NCBI RefSeq assembly: GCF_023278565.1
Contig: NC_064681.1
Location: 806,001-870,000 of the forward strand
DNA: 64,000 bases
From: Colletotrichum lupini
Lineage: Eukaryota > Ascomycota > Sordariomycetes > Glomerellales > Glomerellaceae
Direction of reading: 5' to 3'
Below are positions 37,316 to 49,058 of the stretch, in pieces. The stretch's first letter is position 1. Each line of letters starts with the position of its first letter. The notes under the pieces are model-generated. The model saw only the letters and a program-made list of their open reading frames with translations, was not told the DNA's origin and did no database searches. Made by a program: the position numbers and the translations under genes.

Positions 37316-38328
37316 TCATCGTTCCTTCTTGGCCGTGGCTGAACCATCTCCCACCTCGTTTGGATTGCCTCTTACATTGGTTTCGTCAAAGTCGTAGCTG
37401 GCATCGTGCCTCTGGCGAAAAAGCTCGTCGAATGCCTGTTCATCCAGTGACAATGTCTGGGGCGAAAGCGTCATGGTTGTGAAAGAGTCATTCATCGTGA
37501 AATTCTCTCCGTGGACGCCCGTGTCGAGTGATTCTTGAGGAGTGAATAGCCCAAGCCCACTGAGATTGTCTGCCGCGGAATGCTGAAGTGCCTCATGGTA
37601 TGAGTTACTGTGGGAAGTATTGACAACCAGCGAATCCTCCCGACGTGAATATTCACTAGTGGCGTTATCCGATGGAAAGCAGATAATATTTGAGCCATGT
37701 GTCGATATTCGCGTCATTCCCCTGTCTTTTTCCACGGGACTCGCGCGCTGTGCCGCTATTGATGAATATGCTGGCGGACTAGAAAGGAGGGCAGCACTAC
37801 CCCGAGAAAAATCATCGGCCGGGACGTCGAAAGGAATGTGCTGTTGATCCATCACCTGGACATCCAATGCTGTCGGTTGGTAACTGCTTTGCTCCTGTAG
37901 CAGAGCATTGTTGAGATGGTGTTGCTGCTGGCCAAAGGCGGAAGCTGTCTGGTGGTGATCTGTGTTACGTCGGCTCTGGCATGCTGCTCAAGATCAGCTT
38001 TTGAAAAGTCATTTTACCAATCGCGCAACTCACTCGGATCATAGTGATAGACTGTGCAGTGCTGATAAATTTCTTCTTGATTTGTCACTGCGGAGAGGCT
38101 GACCAGTGGTATTGGCGCGCGTACTTTTTGCCCCTGGGCATCTCGCACGCAGTAAGCGGCCTGGAATTGGTGAGGCTGACCGACCTCAGAGAGCTCCCAA
38201 CTCCCGTGCGGGTACGTTCCAGCAGACGTGAACATGTCGAGATCATGACGCGGTAAGACTTCGTTCATACCCTGGGTCCTCAAAACAACACGGGATTCCG
38301 TCGGTGATGATTCCTCGTTGTGAGACAT
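37316..38328 (-). CDS. Uncharacterised MAT-linked protein, 320 aa
   Basis: I do not recognise the family. Two minus-strand exons (38328-38034 and 37983-37316) join across a 50-nt intron with a good GTGAGT donor, an AGCTGATC branch-like region and a GCAG acceptor, giving 320 residues. Splicing keeps phase 1 and bridges two separate open frames, which supports a real gene. The N-terminal 100 residues look folded (for example GSWELSEVGQPHQFQAAYCV, then IYQHCTVYHYDP). The rest is polar and Gln/Ser-rich (FGQQQHHLNNALLQEQSSYQ) and becomes acidic towards the end (DEQAFDELFRQRHDASYDFD). No signal peptide, membrane segment or known DNA-binding motif is visible. It is divergent from MAT1-2-1 across 2.3 kb, so it could be an accessory mating-locus gene; that is inference. 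Confidence 0.6.
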
Positions 38329-40666
38329 TGTGCCTTGGAAGAACGGGCACAAGATTGTTGGCGAAGGCGAAGCGGTAAGTGTGGTGAGCGGATAGTGGCG
38401 GTAAGTGTGGTGTAAATGCATGTAGGGATGGTGGGGAGTCTCAAGTACAAAAGAGAAATGATGGTAGGAACCTGGTAAGAAGATGAGGTCAAAATAGCTT
38501 TTTGGGGGTGCGATGAGAAAAGAAAGAAGAGACAGCACCAGGTTGTATAAGCCAAAAATGACCCTTGACCGAATGCAGCGCTCGCGATAACATCTGACGG
38601 AGACTTTAGGGGAAAGGCTGGCCCAAACACTGGAGTATCTTGGAGACAAGCGTGGCAGGAACAAACCAATCCAAGAAATTACACCTCGCCTATTCGCCTA
38701 AGCCTTATTGAGCTAGCAGAATTTGCACAATGTGGTGCGGCAGGAAATTCTCGAAAAGAGGCTACAAGTCAACTGTTGCCTCGTCCCCGACAAGTGTCCC
38801 ATCTCGTCGTCAAAACTTCGTAAAAGCAGTTTGGACAGCTTGTGAAAATCTGGGGCTGTGATACGTTGGCTTACGACTTTGATTGAGATGCAGGTACATG
38901 TCATCGAGTACGGGCGATGCCATACTCTCATCCAGGATGCTGAATTCTCAAGTTGGCGGGCAATCGTTTTGTGTCGAAGCCAGCCTGGCATGTTCCTTGC
39001 ACTGACCGCCGCACATATGCTTTCTGCTTGATTCTCAACCGGGCTGTTGGTGTTGCTTCCGCCGTCGAAGGGAATTATACGCGAGAGAAAACGTTGTGTG
39101 CGTCGTTGGTTTCTTTCAACTCGTATGCACAGCCCGCTAAGCGCGCAGGCGACAGGGACACAAGGGAGTTATCAGCATGAGAGCGAGTGATCGAGTTGAG
39201 CCGTAGACGTGATGCTGAGAGAATGATCACCGAGTCGGCGATCTGAATTGTACAAACACGTACGCTCAAGTAACGTGTGATAGAAGGCTTTAGCTTGCTC
39301 GCTACATCCCCTCGTGCCCCCAGCGTTGATACGATACAGTTCCCAGACTTTCTGGGCCCTTTAGGACGCGGTTTCGGGACGGCTTCAGCATCATAGTACT
39401 CGCGCACGGCTGGAGGATCGCCAACGCGGAGAGGACACAAAGCGGTGGTTCTTGACTTCTGGTATAAATCAGCAGCAGGTCAAGCATATGCGGGAAGAGG
39501 GGATATCCTTGAATAGAGACTGCCGCAGGTATCTGTGAGGTAAGCCAAGGTAGTGGTAGCGAAGGGAGGCTGCAGCTGGCAGTGCCGAGGACGGAGGAGC
39601 ACAAAGATTCGCCAAGGGACCGTCGGCGGCCGTTGACAAGGTAAGGTAGATGACAGCCGGAGGCTTGCTGCGTGGGCTCGCGGTGAGGTAAGGTGAGCCT
39701 GGCTTCTGTTGCTTGAGCCAGGCCGAGGTACCTGCATCTTCGGGCCGTGATCCAGACAAAGTACCGTTCTATCAGAGGGGAGCCTCCTGGATACCTATGG
39801 TGATTGAAGAGAGACAGGCCCCTCGAAGGATACAAGTGTGCACAGTGTGAGAGATACCGTGTCCCAAACCGGGATCCGATCGTGGAGGTCCCCATCTCCA
39901 AATTCGAGGTTGGCACAGATGGGTTTGGTAAGGCAGGCACGTTGGTAAGGAAGGTGAGTAAAGTAAGGTAAGGTGACGAGAGGTAAGGTATGACAAGTAC
40001 CTGGGTATTCTCACACCCCCAGAGCTTTCACCCACCCCCATCCGAAGAGGAAAGACAACCCCGGCAAGTCTAAGGTAGTGTCTGGCCAGACCTGGAGTGG
40101 GAAGCAACCACCACACGCGCACTTACACACACCCACACACGTACCTACACCTACGTACACCCACGTACACCCCCCCCCCCCCTGCAGCTTTCACCTCCTC
40201 CTTCCTCCTCCTCAAGACATCGTCCCACAAAAATTACTAGGCCTTCCACACCACAACCAACCGTCCTCGGCCAATTCTATGAGGTGACTTCGTCGCTTCC
40301 TGAGGGGAAGGTGGCGCTTTCTCCCCCAATTTAGGACTTCCTTCCACCTCCATGGGCTACTCCAGAAACATCCTGGTGCGGACCATGTTGTCTCCCTCAA
40401 ATCTCTCCCGCCATAAGTCCCGGATATCATCCGTTGCCATCCGCATCCACGTTGGATTCCGCTTGATCTGATCTCTTATTTATGACCATCGGCACAGCCA
40501 GCTTCAAATCAAGATTCTTCCATCACAGCCCAGAAAAAAGTCACCACTTTATCAGAACCTTATTTGATTTGTTACTCAATATCTCCAAGAGACACAAGAC
40601 ACGCAAGACACCCCCTAACAACCTATTGATACGGCATTCCACCTTACACCGCCATTTACATTCATC
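38329..40666. other. Divergent spacer upstream of MAT1-2-1
   Basis: The 2.3 kb between the divergent start codons of the unrecognised gene and MAT1-2-1 should hold both promoters. It contains scattered AGGTAAGGT repeats (about 39640-39990), an AC-rich and poly-C tract (40113-40182), and a minus-strand open frame of 212 codons (39302-39940) that lacks family similarity. No other gene was seen. Confidence 0.5.
40113..40182. repeat. AC-rich tract ending in a poly-C run
   Basis: CACACA and TACAC repeats followed by a 13-base C run at 40170-40182, about 0.5 kb upstream of the MAT1-2-1 start. It is probably length-polymorphic. Confidence 0.85.
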
Positions 40667-41472
40667 ATGGCGTTGACATTCAACCCTGGCAACATCGTTG
40701 CTCGTGACATTGATCCTACCCATGTGCACCCTGAGATCCTAAAGATTGTGACAGAGATCTTGGACCTTCGCCTCAACACATTCGAGTCCACCATAGCTGT
40801 CTCTGCAAGAGATTACTTTGCTTTTGGCGAGGAGGGTCGGCTCTTCATGGCATTGCAGATGGGGTACGCGTCCATATCTACTTTGTGCCTGTCTAATACC
40901 ACTCTTTCATAAAGTCTCTAACATTCATCACAGGCGCATATTGGGCCAGCCCGTCATGTGGGTCAAGGACGGAATGCATTCTAGCGTTGATAGATGGGTT
41001 CTTGGGCCTTGTGAGAGGTTCATTGCCGGTCCACACATGATTGTCTCCGTCAACGGTATTGCTGTCGTCGTCCCTCGACCACCACCACAACTCCTCGAGG
41101 AAGCACCCGGTGCAACCACCCAGTTCGTCAACGCTCCTGAACGAAGAGTCAAGATCACACGACCTCCCAACGCCTTCATCCTCTACCGCAGCGACTACCA
41201 AGCCCAAATCAAACAGATGAACCCTCAACTCCAGAACAATGATATCTGTAGGTGACTGAATTTCAACAGCCCTACACCATCTCGCTGACCTTTGAAAAGC
41301 CGGAATCCTAGGAAAAGCTTGGAATAATGAGTCTCATGAAGTCCGCGAAAGATACAAGGCTCTCGCGAAAGCCTACAAGGAGCGCCACAACAAGATGCAC
41401 CCTGACTATCGGTACACGCCACGCAAGCCTTCCGAGAAGCGTCGTCGCAACCGGAGGAGCACTTCAGCCTAA
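40667..41472 (+). CDS. MAT1-2-1: Mating-type protein MAT1-2-1, HMG box
   Basis: Predicted 227-aa transcription factor from three exons: 40667-40863, 40934-41247 and 41300-41472 (introns 70 and 52 nt). MAT1-2-1 defines one mating type and controls pheromone-response and fertilisation genes as a nuclear HMG-box DNA-binding protein. The HMG domain spans about residues 139-213: ITRPPNAFILYRSDYQAQIK, then NDISGILGKAWNNES and RERYKALAKAYKERH, ending in a basic RKPSEKRRRNRR. The second intron splits the serine codon of NDI-S (residue 171), the diagnostic conserved intron position of fungal MAT HMG genes. The protein stops about 14 residues after the HMG box, so the C-terminus is short. Neighbours apn2, cox13, apc5 and sla2 confirm the locus. 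Confidence 0.95.
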
Positions 41473-42264
41473 TCGTCCCTGCCACCCCGTTCTAGAGATG
41501 GAGATCAAGGATCGTAGGAGCAAGAAGCGATCCATCACAACGTCGCTGCATTAGTTCCTACCATGCTAGGTCTCAATGACTGTGCAAGAATTTTCGCGAC
41601 TACAAGTTGCCGCGAAGGAGCACCTTCGTCTGCTGCCTTAGGCCGAGTATGCCTCGTCTTCCCTCAGAGCCATGTCCCAGCTCGCGCCGAGAAAGTCGAA
41701 AAAACACCAACACTTGATGTTTGGGCCAGAACTAAGCAGACATGCCGTGCCCGGCACTCACCCTTACCATGCTCAGCCGGAGCAAAAGAGACTTCTTCTG
41801 CTAACTTAGGGGCCTGTCGAGACCAGGAAAGGCTCGAATTCGTGTAAGGCTCCAAAGCCACTTCGTGGAGTTTTACCTGCTCTACTCACAAGATGGGCGA
41901 ATTCCGGACGCATCATTGGGCGGAGACGGTGGCGACGCTCTTGATGGGGTTCAAGCAAAGAGTGAGCTACTTCAAGCAGAGCAAGACTCGAAAGGATAGA
42001 GCAATTCGCGTCGTCGCTGCCGAAGAATCGGATGTCTAACTCTGCCATGATGCGAAGATGAGCCACCACAAGACCGATATAGAATGCTTGATAGATTTAC
42101 TAAAACGATAATGGAATCATAATGTTCATGTCTCATTGCCTTAATCTTCTTCTTCTGCACGACTAAACTACCTAGCTGTCTCTTTTCGATAGTAACGGTT
42201 ACAGCTCGTCACACTGTTCGTCGAATCTCGCGTGACTCCACATCGCCCCTTAGAAATGTATAGA
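41473..42264. other. Convergent MAT1-2-1/apn2 spacer (ApMat-type marker)
   Basis: The 792 bp between the MAT1-2-1 and apn2 stop codons contain two 3' UTRs and no recognisable gene. In Colletotrichum the equivalent interval is the ApMat phylogenetic marker, so it should resolve the species. Confidence 0.6.
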
Positions 42265-44660
42265 CTACGACGCTTGAGACTGGCTCTTTTTCCAATCACT
42301 GCTCCATATAAAAGTACCGCACCTCCACTCCGTCCCCTTTTCCTTTTCTCCGGATTTCCCCAGAGGACGGGCGCAGATGAAAAACGACCTGCCTATGTGG
42401 ATCATCAGCTATGAATGGGGGTCGAGGGGGGGCGGGGGCAGAAAGATCGGGATATGTCGGGGGACGAGAGAGAGGAGGGTAGGACAGAGGCCTCGGTGGA
42501 CGCATAAACGAGTAAGAAGGGGGTAAGGCGTGTGTGTGGTGTGGTTGGGTTTAGACTTACCACAGTTGACGCCCGGCTTCTTGGTCTGGAAGCTGATGCA
42601 GGGCTCACCGTGCTCGCACTTTGGCACGACCCTCTTTCCCAGGTTGAACTTTGACCAAGACTCCTTGACTTCAATGGGGTCAAAGACCTTTTCCGACGTC
42701 GCCGTCTCGAATGGCTTCGCGGAGGATGAAGGAGGCGTGGGTTCTTTGCCGCCGCCGTTGCTGCCGGGTTGTTCTACCGTGCCCACCGCTTCTGATAGTC
42801 CCGATAGGGAACGGATAGGTCCAGCAGCAGCACCACCATCACTTGCGGCTTTGTTCTTGGTGAAGGGCGACGGTGGATGATTGGTCTTTGCCGCGTCTGC
42901 TTGAGTGGGCGAAGACTGGGTTGGTGGTGGTTGTGGCGGGTTCTTTGGCTTGAAGAAGCCTATGAGGGTGCTCTGGGCCTTACCGTCGGATTCGTTGGTT
43001 TTCGACTTCTTGGGGGCTCGTTTAGCTGATGCTGCCGATTCGGCTGGTCGTTTTACGAGCGGGTTGGTGCTTTGTGACGAGGAGAGTGTCGACTTGGGGG
43101 GTGGTGACCTTGCCGTGTTGGACTGCATGGATGCCTGTGAGGCAGCGGGCATGTCTTCGGTCGTCGTGGTTGCCTGCGAGGCTTCAGGGTCTTGCGTCTC
43201 TTGAGTCGTCACGGGGTAGTCGCCACCATCTTCGGTTGGAAGACTGTGTAACTCGAGAGGAGTCGATCCGGGGCTTGGTGCGGGCTTTGGGATGGGCTTC
43301 TTCATGAACATGTCGCGGATGTTGCGTCTTCGGTCGAACTCGGGGATGAGCTTCGCGGATAGGGGAAGAAGATCCTTTTGTGACCATTCCCTCAGCCGTT
43401 TACCGTCGTGGAACATACCACTGGGGTTGATCACGTCGAGTACGGGTGACTCCTTACCGTCCGTTGTGACGACGTCATTCATGACTGCGAATACGGGGCA
43501 GTGGTCCGATCCCATCAGCCCCTCCTGAATATTTGAGTCCGTGAACCAGTCCTTGATGCCCGACGAACATAGGATATAGTCTATCCGGCTGCCGTTGTTC
43601 GCTGGGCGGGTATTCCTCTTTGTGTCCCAGCAAGTGAACATGCTCTGCCTGGTGGGGTGGAAGATGCGCGTCAAGTCATGGAGGACGGGCTTCTCCTTTC
43701 CTTCGTCGCGTTCACCGACGACCTGGCCACCGACGACAAGCTGGTTGATGAAACGACGGCTTGGCCCCTGCATCCACTCTTCCACAGTCATGCCCTCCTT
43801 GCGGAGCGTCTCCCTGAGGTTGCAGGTGTCCATCTCCTCGCGAATGACGTTGAGGTCACCCGTCAAGATGACCTGCTTCCCGGCCGCGACAAGATTCCTC
43901 ACGCGTGCATCGAGGGCGCCGAGGTAACCCAGTCGGAAGTCGTCGCGAGACGAGTCGCGGGTGGCGGGGCTGTAGGTGCCGATGAGCACAAAGGCCGGGA
44001 ACTCGAGGATGACGCACCGGCCTTCCGAGTCGAGCGTCGCCTCATCTACTTCGCTGGAGAGCTGGCTCGCGCGCGGGTAGCCGCCGATCTGCTGGTCTTC
44101 AGGCAGGTCGCGAAAGCTGGTAGTTGAGTTTGGAACTGGAAGGACGCCTGTGATGCCTTCTTCGGCGCGGATGGGGCAGCATGTTGCGTTCCGGGTATAT
44201 ATCGCGACACCGGAATATCCTGGGGTGAGAGGTGAGAAACATACTGAGGGACGATGACCGCTGTGAGCTCACCCTTCTTGTACTTTGGTAGGCTGAAGAA
44301 TACATCCCAACCAGGTACTAGTACCATGTCATCTTTGAGGTCTTTGCGTTGAATTTTCGTCTCCTGCATGACTACAATGTCCGCCTCGAGGGTTTCGAAC
44401 ATTGCCTATAAGCTTTTGTCAGTAACAAGTGGGAACCCGCGAGGAAAGAGGATAACGGACCTGAAATGTTCGTTGTGTGCTCCATGGCTGGTACCCAAAC
44501 GGATTTCTCGGTAGTGTCAATTGAAGTACATGGATATTCTCAGTTGAAGAAGACATACCTGATGCCGTTGACTGTGATACAAGGATCGTGAGCGAGCGGG
44601 AACATTTGTCAAATGATGGGGACCCAACTCACCATTCCATGTCACAATACGCAACCCCAT
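42265..44660 (-). CDS. apn2: AP endonuclease / DNA lyase 2
   Basis: Predicted 668-aa class II apurinic/apyrimidinic endonuclease, which cleaves DNA at abasic sites in base-excision repair. Six minus-strand exons: 44660-44633, 44571-44559, 44506-44461, 44405-44273, 44219-42561 and 42392-42265. The second exon is only 13 nt. The N-terminal exonuclease III fold is clear (LRIVTWNVNGIRNPFGYQPW, VVMQETKIQRKDLK, then TGDLNV and GSDHCPV with catalytic Asp/Asn/His). A long Ser/Pro/Thr linker follows, including a PCNA-binding-like QSTLIGFFKPK. The C-terminal zf-GRF domain (CEHGEPC..CGRSFFICARPLG) was completed by splicing a 168-nt intron into the last exon. All junctions keep phase. APN2 is the standard flank of Sordariomycete MAT loci. 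Confidence 0.95.
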
Positions 44661-45458
44661 CCTGGCCGGTGATTTGCTTGCTCCTGATATCACGATTGGA
44701 AAAGACTCGAATTCACAAACGCCGAGATCACGTCGCTTTCATGCCCATGCCCGAGATGTCAAAGGTTGGGTTGCTGCATCAAGCCCAGAGGTTCAAGTGC
44801 TATCTTCGCTTCCAATTGTGGAAATGGATGACTAGGGTATCAAAATTGCGAGTTGAATTTCAAAAGAATCAAGTTGCATGAGAACCGACGCTGGGACGCC
44901 TCAATTAAACTGTCAAGCCCTGGTCAACGCGACGTAGCTGCCGTCATTGAAGTGTTGAACGCGACGGTTTGCGCGGTGTCCCGTGATTGCCTACGCACGT
45001 GACCAAATGCGACATACTGCAAGTTGCTGCAACACATGAACGCGACATATTCTGCTATCTTAATCATGTGTCTCTCAGTGCAAATAAATTTCCTAGAATT
45101 ATTGCACTAATTCTTTTTTGATCATTCAACATGAAGAAGTCAGGTATCTGAGTCGAAGTCAGGAAGGTAAGCCGAGACGAGCATCTGGTGTTGGTTGAGG
45201 TACGTACCGAACCCGGGCCCTCCCTTCCTGCTTTCTCCGCAAATGACCTGACATCATTTAGTCATCCCCAAAAGCCATCTTTAGGCCTTACAATCCAGGC
45301 ACTTGCAAGGCCGTGAACGTTCCCGCTAGCCGAGCTCTGGATAGAGAATGACCTGATCCTCCGACTCCCGACTTCACAAAACCTCGAAATCCACCACCAA
45401 CGCCCACCCGGCCGAAATCGAAACCTCTCCCCTCCACCGATATCTTCCAAACACAAAG
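44661..45458. promoter_or_regulatory. Shared promoter region of apn2 and cox13
   Basis: The 798 bp between divergent start codons must carry both promoters. No specific element was identified, and no additional gene was seen. Confidence 0.55.
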
Positions 45459-46322
45459 ATGCAGCGCCAGCTTCTCTCCGCCGCCGCGCGTGCCGCCCGC
45501 GCCCCGGCCGTCCGCTCCACCGTCCAGCGCCGCTTCGCCAGCACCACCGAGAACGCCTTCATCAAGGAGCGTGAGGCTGCCAAGCACCACGCCGCGCAAA
45601 CCACCGGTTCGTTCTCTCCGCCCTGTTCGAGTCCGACATGCTTCAATGTTTCGAGTTTTGGGGAGCCAATTGGGCTCAATTGACCCATCGAGCGGCGAAG
45701 GGAGGACCCGGACTAGATACAAAAAGGAGGGAAAAAACATGAGATGCTAACATATTGACTAGGCCTCTGGCGCAAGATCTCCATCTAGTATGCACACCAC
45801 CCCTCCAGAAATCTCAGTCGAGGTCTCCTCAAGCACCGAATCTGTCGTCCCGCCCGATATCTGCCCGGCCACCTCAGCCAATGCCGCTATAATTGAGTAT
45901 CACGGAACAGCCGGAAAAGAGCGCGGGATTTGATTCGGGAACTGCTGGGGAGACATGGGAGACTAATATCAAGAGTGCAAATGCTGACCCGATGCTCCTC
46001 ACCTTCACAGCGCCTGCATCCCCGCCCTCGGCCTCGCTGCCGCCAACGCCTACGTCCTCTGGAACGAGCACTGGGACCACTGGAGCCACATGCCCCCTCT
46101 GGAGGAGCGCGTCGAGTACTCTTACCAGAACATCCGCACCAAGAACTACCAATGGGGCAACGGTGACAAGACCATCTTGTACGTTTTCATCATTCTCCTC
46201 CGGTTCCCTCCCCGCTCAATTTTATGCACGCGGCGGGACGAGGAAGTGAATTTGTGGGAGAGACTAACACTGAAAACAGCTGGAACGACAACGTCAACTA
46301 CCACAACCCCGACAAGGCTTAA
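45459..46322 (+). CDS. cox13: Cytochrome c oxidase subunit VIa
   Basis: Predicted 127-aa mitochondrial inner-membrane protein from four exons: 45459-45606, 45763-45787, 46011-46178 and 46280-46322 (introns 156, 223 and 101 nt). Cox13/COX6A is a peripheral regulatory subunit of complex IV that stabilises dimers. Residues 1-30 form an Arg/Ala-rich presequence (MQRQLLSAAARAARAPAVRS). After LWRKIS comes one transmembrane helix (about 57-78, YACIPALGLAAANAYVLW), then the conserved YQNIRTKNYQWGNGDKT and FWNDNVNYHNPDKA. The second coding exon has only 25 nt. It is a conserved companion of APN2 at MAT loci and converges on apc5. Confidence 0.94.
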
Positions 46323-46575
46323 ATTAAGCCTGTCTAGTTTGAACGTGATATCGCTGAATTCAGGAGACGAAGGAGCGATCCATAGACTCGGGGTGTGACA
46401 CGCCTGCTGAGGGGGTAGACTATCCTGTACATTTTCCCTATGTCACAGCAATCGAGAGATGCGGCCTTTTTCAAAAACTTCAGGAGTGTCATCGTGAAGG
46501 GTATTGATGCGTTGTGCTATGTGAACTTGCTGCTTATCATATCCCTCTGCAGGTATTCCGGGGGTTGCTAACATG

Positions 46576-49058
46576 TCATATCGCAAGTGCTGCCGCCTCT
46601 TTGCGCAGGGCTACATACGCAGCCGCGTAATCCGCTGCCAGCACCTTATCCCCCGCAACCTTCATGATGGTTGCCTTCTTGGCCATCATCTCACACTGCC
46701 TTGTGATATCCCCGATACTCGAATAATGATCGAACGCCTTTTGTATGGCACCCGTAGCCCGGGTCAGGTACTCCCGCCTCTTGGCCGACTGCGGTGCCAT
46801 CGTCCCCGCGATGCCCATGTTGGCGTCGGCTAGGTACGAGTACAGCTGCCCGCTCAGCGCTGCGGAATCGCACTCGAGACTCCGCGGCAGGACGGCCGTG
46901 AGGAGCTGCACCGAGGCGTCGAACTCGCCCAGCGACGTCAGGATATTCGCAACGGCGCCGATGGCCTGCCACAGGCAGGAGACCAGCCTCGCCCTCCATG
47001 CCATGCTCGCGGCGCGCATGGCGATGGTGAAGCCCCGCTGCGGACGCCCGCACTTGTCATAAAGGTGAACCTTGATCAGCATGAGCCGCACGCGGAGCGA
47101 AATGTCTCTCTTATCGTCGCGAATCGCCGCCAGCATGTCTTCGACCTTGTTGAAAGCCGCCTGTAGGTCACCCCGCCGCGTGAGGCAGTCGATGTGGAGT
47201 AAGTCGACGACAAAGGCCATGTCCGGTTCCAAGTCGTCCTTTTTGGACTGCAAAAGCTGCGAGAGCAGCTGCTCTGCACCGTCGAGGTTGTTGTGGTGCA
47301 GGTCCCGCTTCAGTTTGATGATGCCCCGGTACTTGTACCAGTATTGGCTCGGTTTCCATGATCGCAGGGCGTTCTCGTCGAGGGCCTCCAGTTTCTGCAA
47401 CGCCTCGTCAAACTTGCCTCTCGCCGCGAGCTGCGACGCCAAACGAGATGTGACCTTGAGCTCGTCGTCGAATATCGAATGTCTCGCGTGACACCGTAAG
47501 AAAATCTCACAGTCCATGGCCGAGAGCTGCGACAGCCCCAGCCTATCCCACAGAGCAATCAGGATGGACAGCTGGGCGCCAAACATATTCTTCATGTTCC
47601 GCTCGACAATGAGGTGAGAGCTGCGAACCACAAGTTCGACCGATGTCGCCACGCTCTCGCCGTTTGCCAGGCCAAGCTTCGCTTCACTGAGCAGCACTGA
47701 CGCCCACAATGTCCACATTCCCGTCTCCTTCGCCTTGACTCGCAGGTAGGAAAGACTCTCCTTGGCTGTGCCGAGGAGACTGTCTGCCTCCAGGTCTCTC
47801 ACAAGGTCCGGGTGTGCTCTGCCAAAATGGAAAAGCCAGCTAAGTGCAAAGTTTAAGCAGGTCATGTCGCGGTTCTCGCGGGCCGTTGATACGGTTTCGA
47901 GCATGGCTGCGACGGCTTCTCTGTAGCACCCAAAGTCTGCTTGCAAAACTGCCAGGTTCATCAAGGCGTATTGATAGAATAGTCTGTCTCGGTTCTGCAT
48001 CGTGTAGTCAAAGTATTGATGGAGGAAATCAAATGCTGTAGGATAGTCGCCTGATCTCCAAGCATCGAGGAAACTGCAGAATATTAGCAAAAGTGTTCAT
48101 CAACAACGGTCGGAGTGAGTTGCCTTAGATAATGCCTCAAGCTAGGCACGAGAAAACTGTCGCCAAGAAGATCATGAAACTGGTTCCTCAGTTCCAATGG
48201 TATTCGGTTGCCGAATTCTACTCTTGTCAGCTTTGGATCCTGAAAACCTAGAAAGATTTGCTCACTCTGCATCTGCTCGATCTGGAACTCCAGCAAAAGC
48301 TCAATGTCGTCTGTGCTCACCGGCACAGCAGCAGGAGTACCGTTCCTCACCATATCGCCATAGACGACAGATGTGAGCGCCGCAACACCCTCCAAGTCCC
48401 ACTCCGATTGCTCGCCCGTCATGAGAACATTGTCGAAGCTGAGCCGGCCAAAGGAAGGGTTCCTCTTCCGGAGGTACCCCGCCGTAGGCTGCCGATACTG
48501 CACGAAACCCGTCCAGAGCTGCGTCGCATCGTGGAACAGCAGCCTTGTGAACTCGAGCTGGCACCGCCGCACAAACTGACCCAGCGGCGAGTTTCTTGAC
48601 AGTGTGATCCCAGGCTTCTGTTGCTGCTCCTGCAACAGCTGCGCGGCAATGGTCTCGTCGCCGCCCGCCGCCCGCAGCAGCTCTTCCTTCGTCTTGGCCA
48701 GACACTGCGACTGGCGCGCGAAGAAGTCGTGGAGCAGATCGAGAGAGTTGATCCCCCACAGCTTGGCGAGGAACGTGTCCCATAGCTTCCGCCCCGGCAG
48801 GCCGACAACGACGGAGTGGGCGCTCAGCAGCTTCTCAAAGTCCTTGATGCCGATGACGAGGCTGACGGTGCTCTCGGCTTTCCTCCAACGCGTGTCCTTG
48901 CTGGCGGTGTTGGTGAAGGACTGAGGGTCTGGGTCGAGGAGATGTGATGTGATGAAGGAGAGCACGGGGATGATTGCCGTGGCGGGGACATGTTCGTCCG
49001 TGTACAGCTCGATGAGAGCGAGGAGGCCAATCTTGGCAGGCGTGAGGTATCGAGCCAT
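46576..49058 (-). CDS. apc5: Anaphase-promoting complex subunit 5
   Basis: Predicted 810-aa protein from two minus-strand exons (49058-48124 and 48073-46576). Apc5 is a TPR-type scaffold subunit of the APC/C ubiquitin ligase that triggers anaphase and mitotic exit. The N-terminus (MARYLTPAKIGLLALIELY) and the core APC5 region after the junction (FLDAWRSGDYPTAFDFLHQY, then RLFYQYALMNLAVLQADFG) are family-typical, with helical TPR-like repeats to the end. The 50-nt intron has a GC..AG boundary (AG|GCAACT ... CTGCAG) with a TTGCTAAT branch site. No GT donor gives the required phase 2 join. It sits between cox13 and cia30, as in related MAT neighbourhoods. Confidence 0.92.

Noticed and set aside
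39302..39940. Minus-strand open frame of 212 codons upstream of MAT1-2-1
   Set aside because: No recognisable family sequence, compositionally like translated intergenic DNA, and it overlaps repeated AGGTAAGGT motifs. Not supportable as a gene.
30524..40666. Relic of a MAT1-1 alpha-box gene or a transposon between sla2 and MAT1-2-1
   Set aside because: I looked for alpha-box-like, transposase and reverse-transcriptase sequence in all frames and saw none. A highly decayed copy cannot be excluded by eye.
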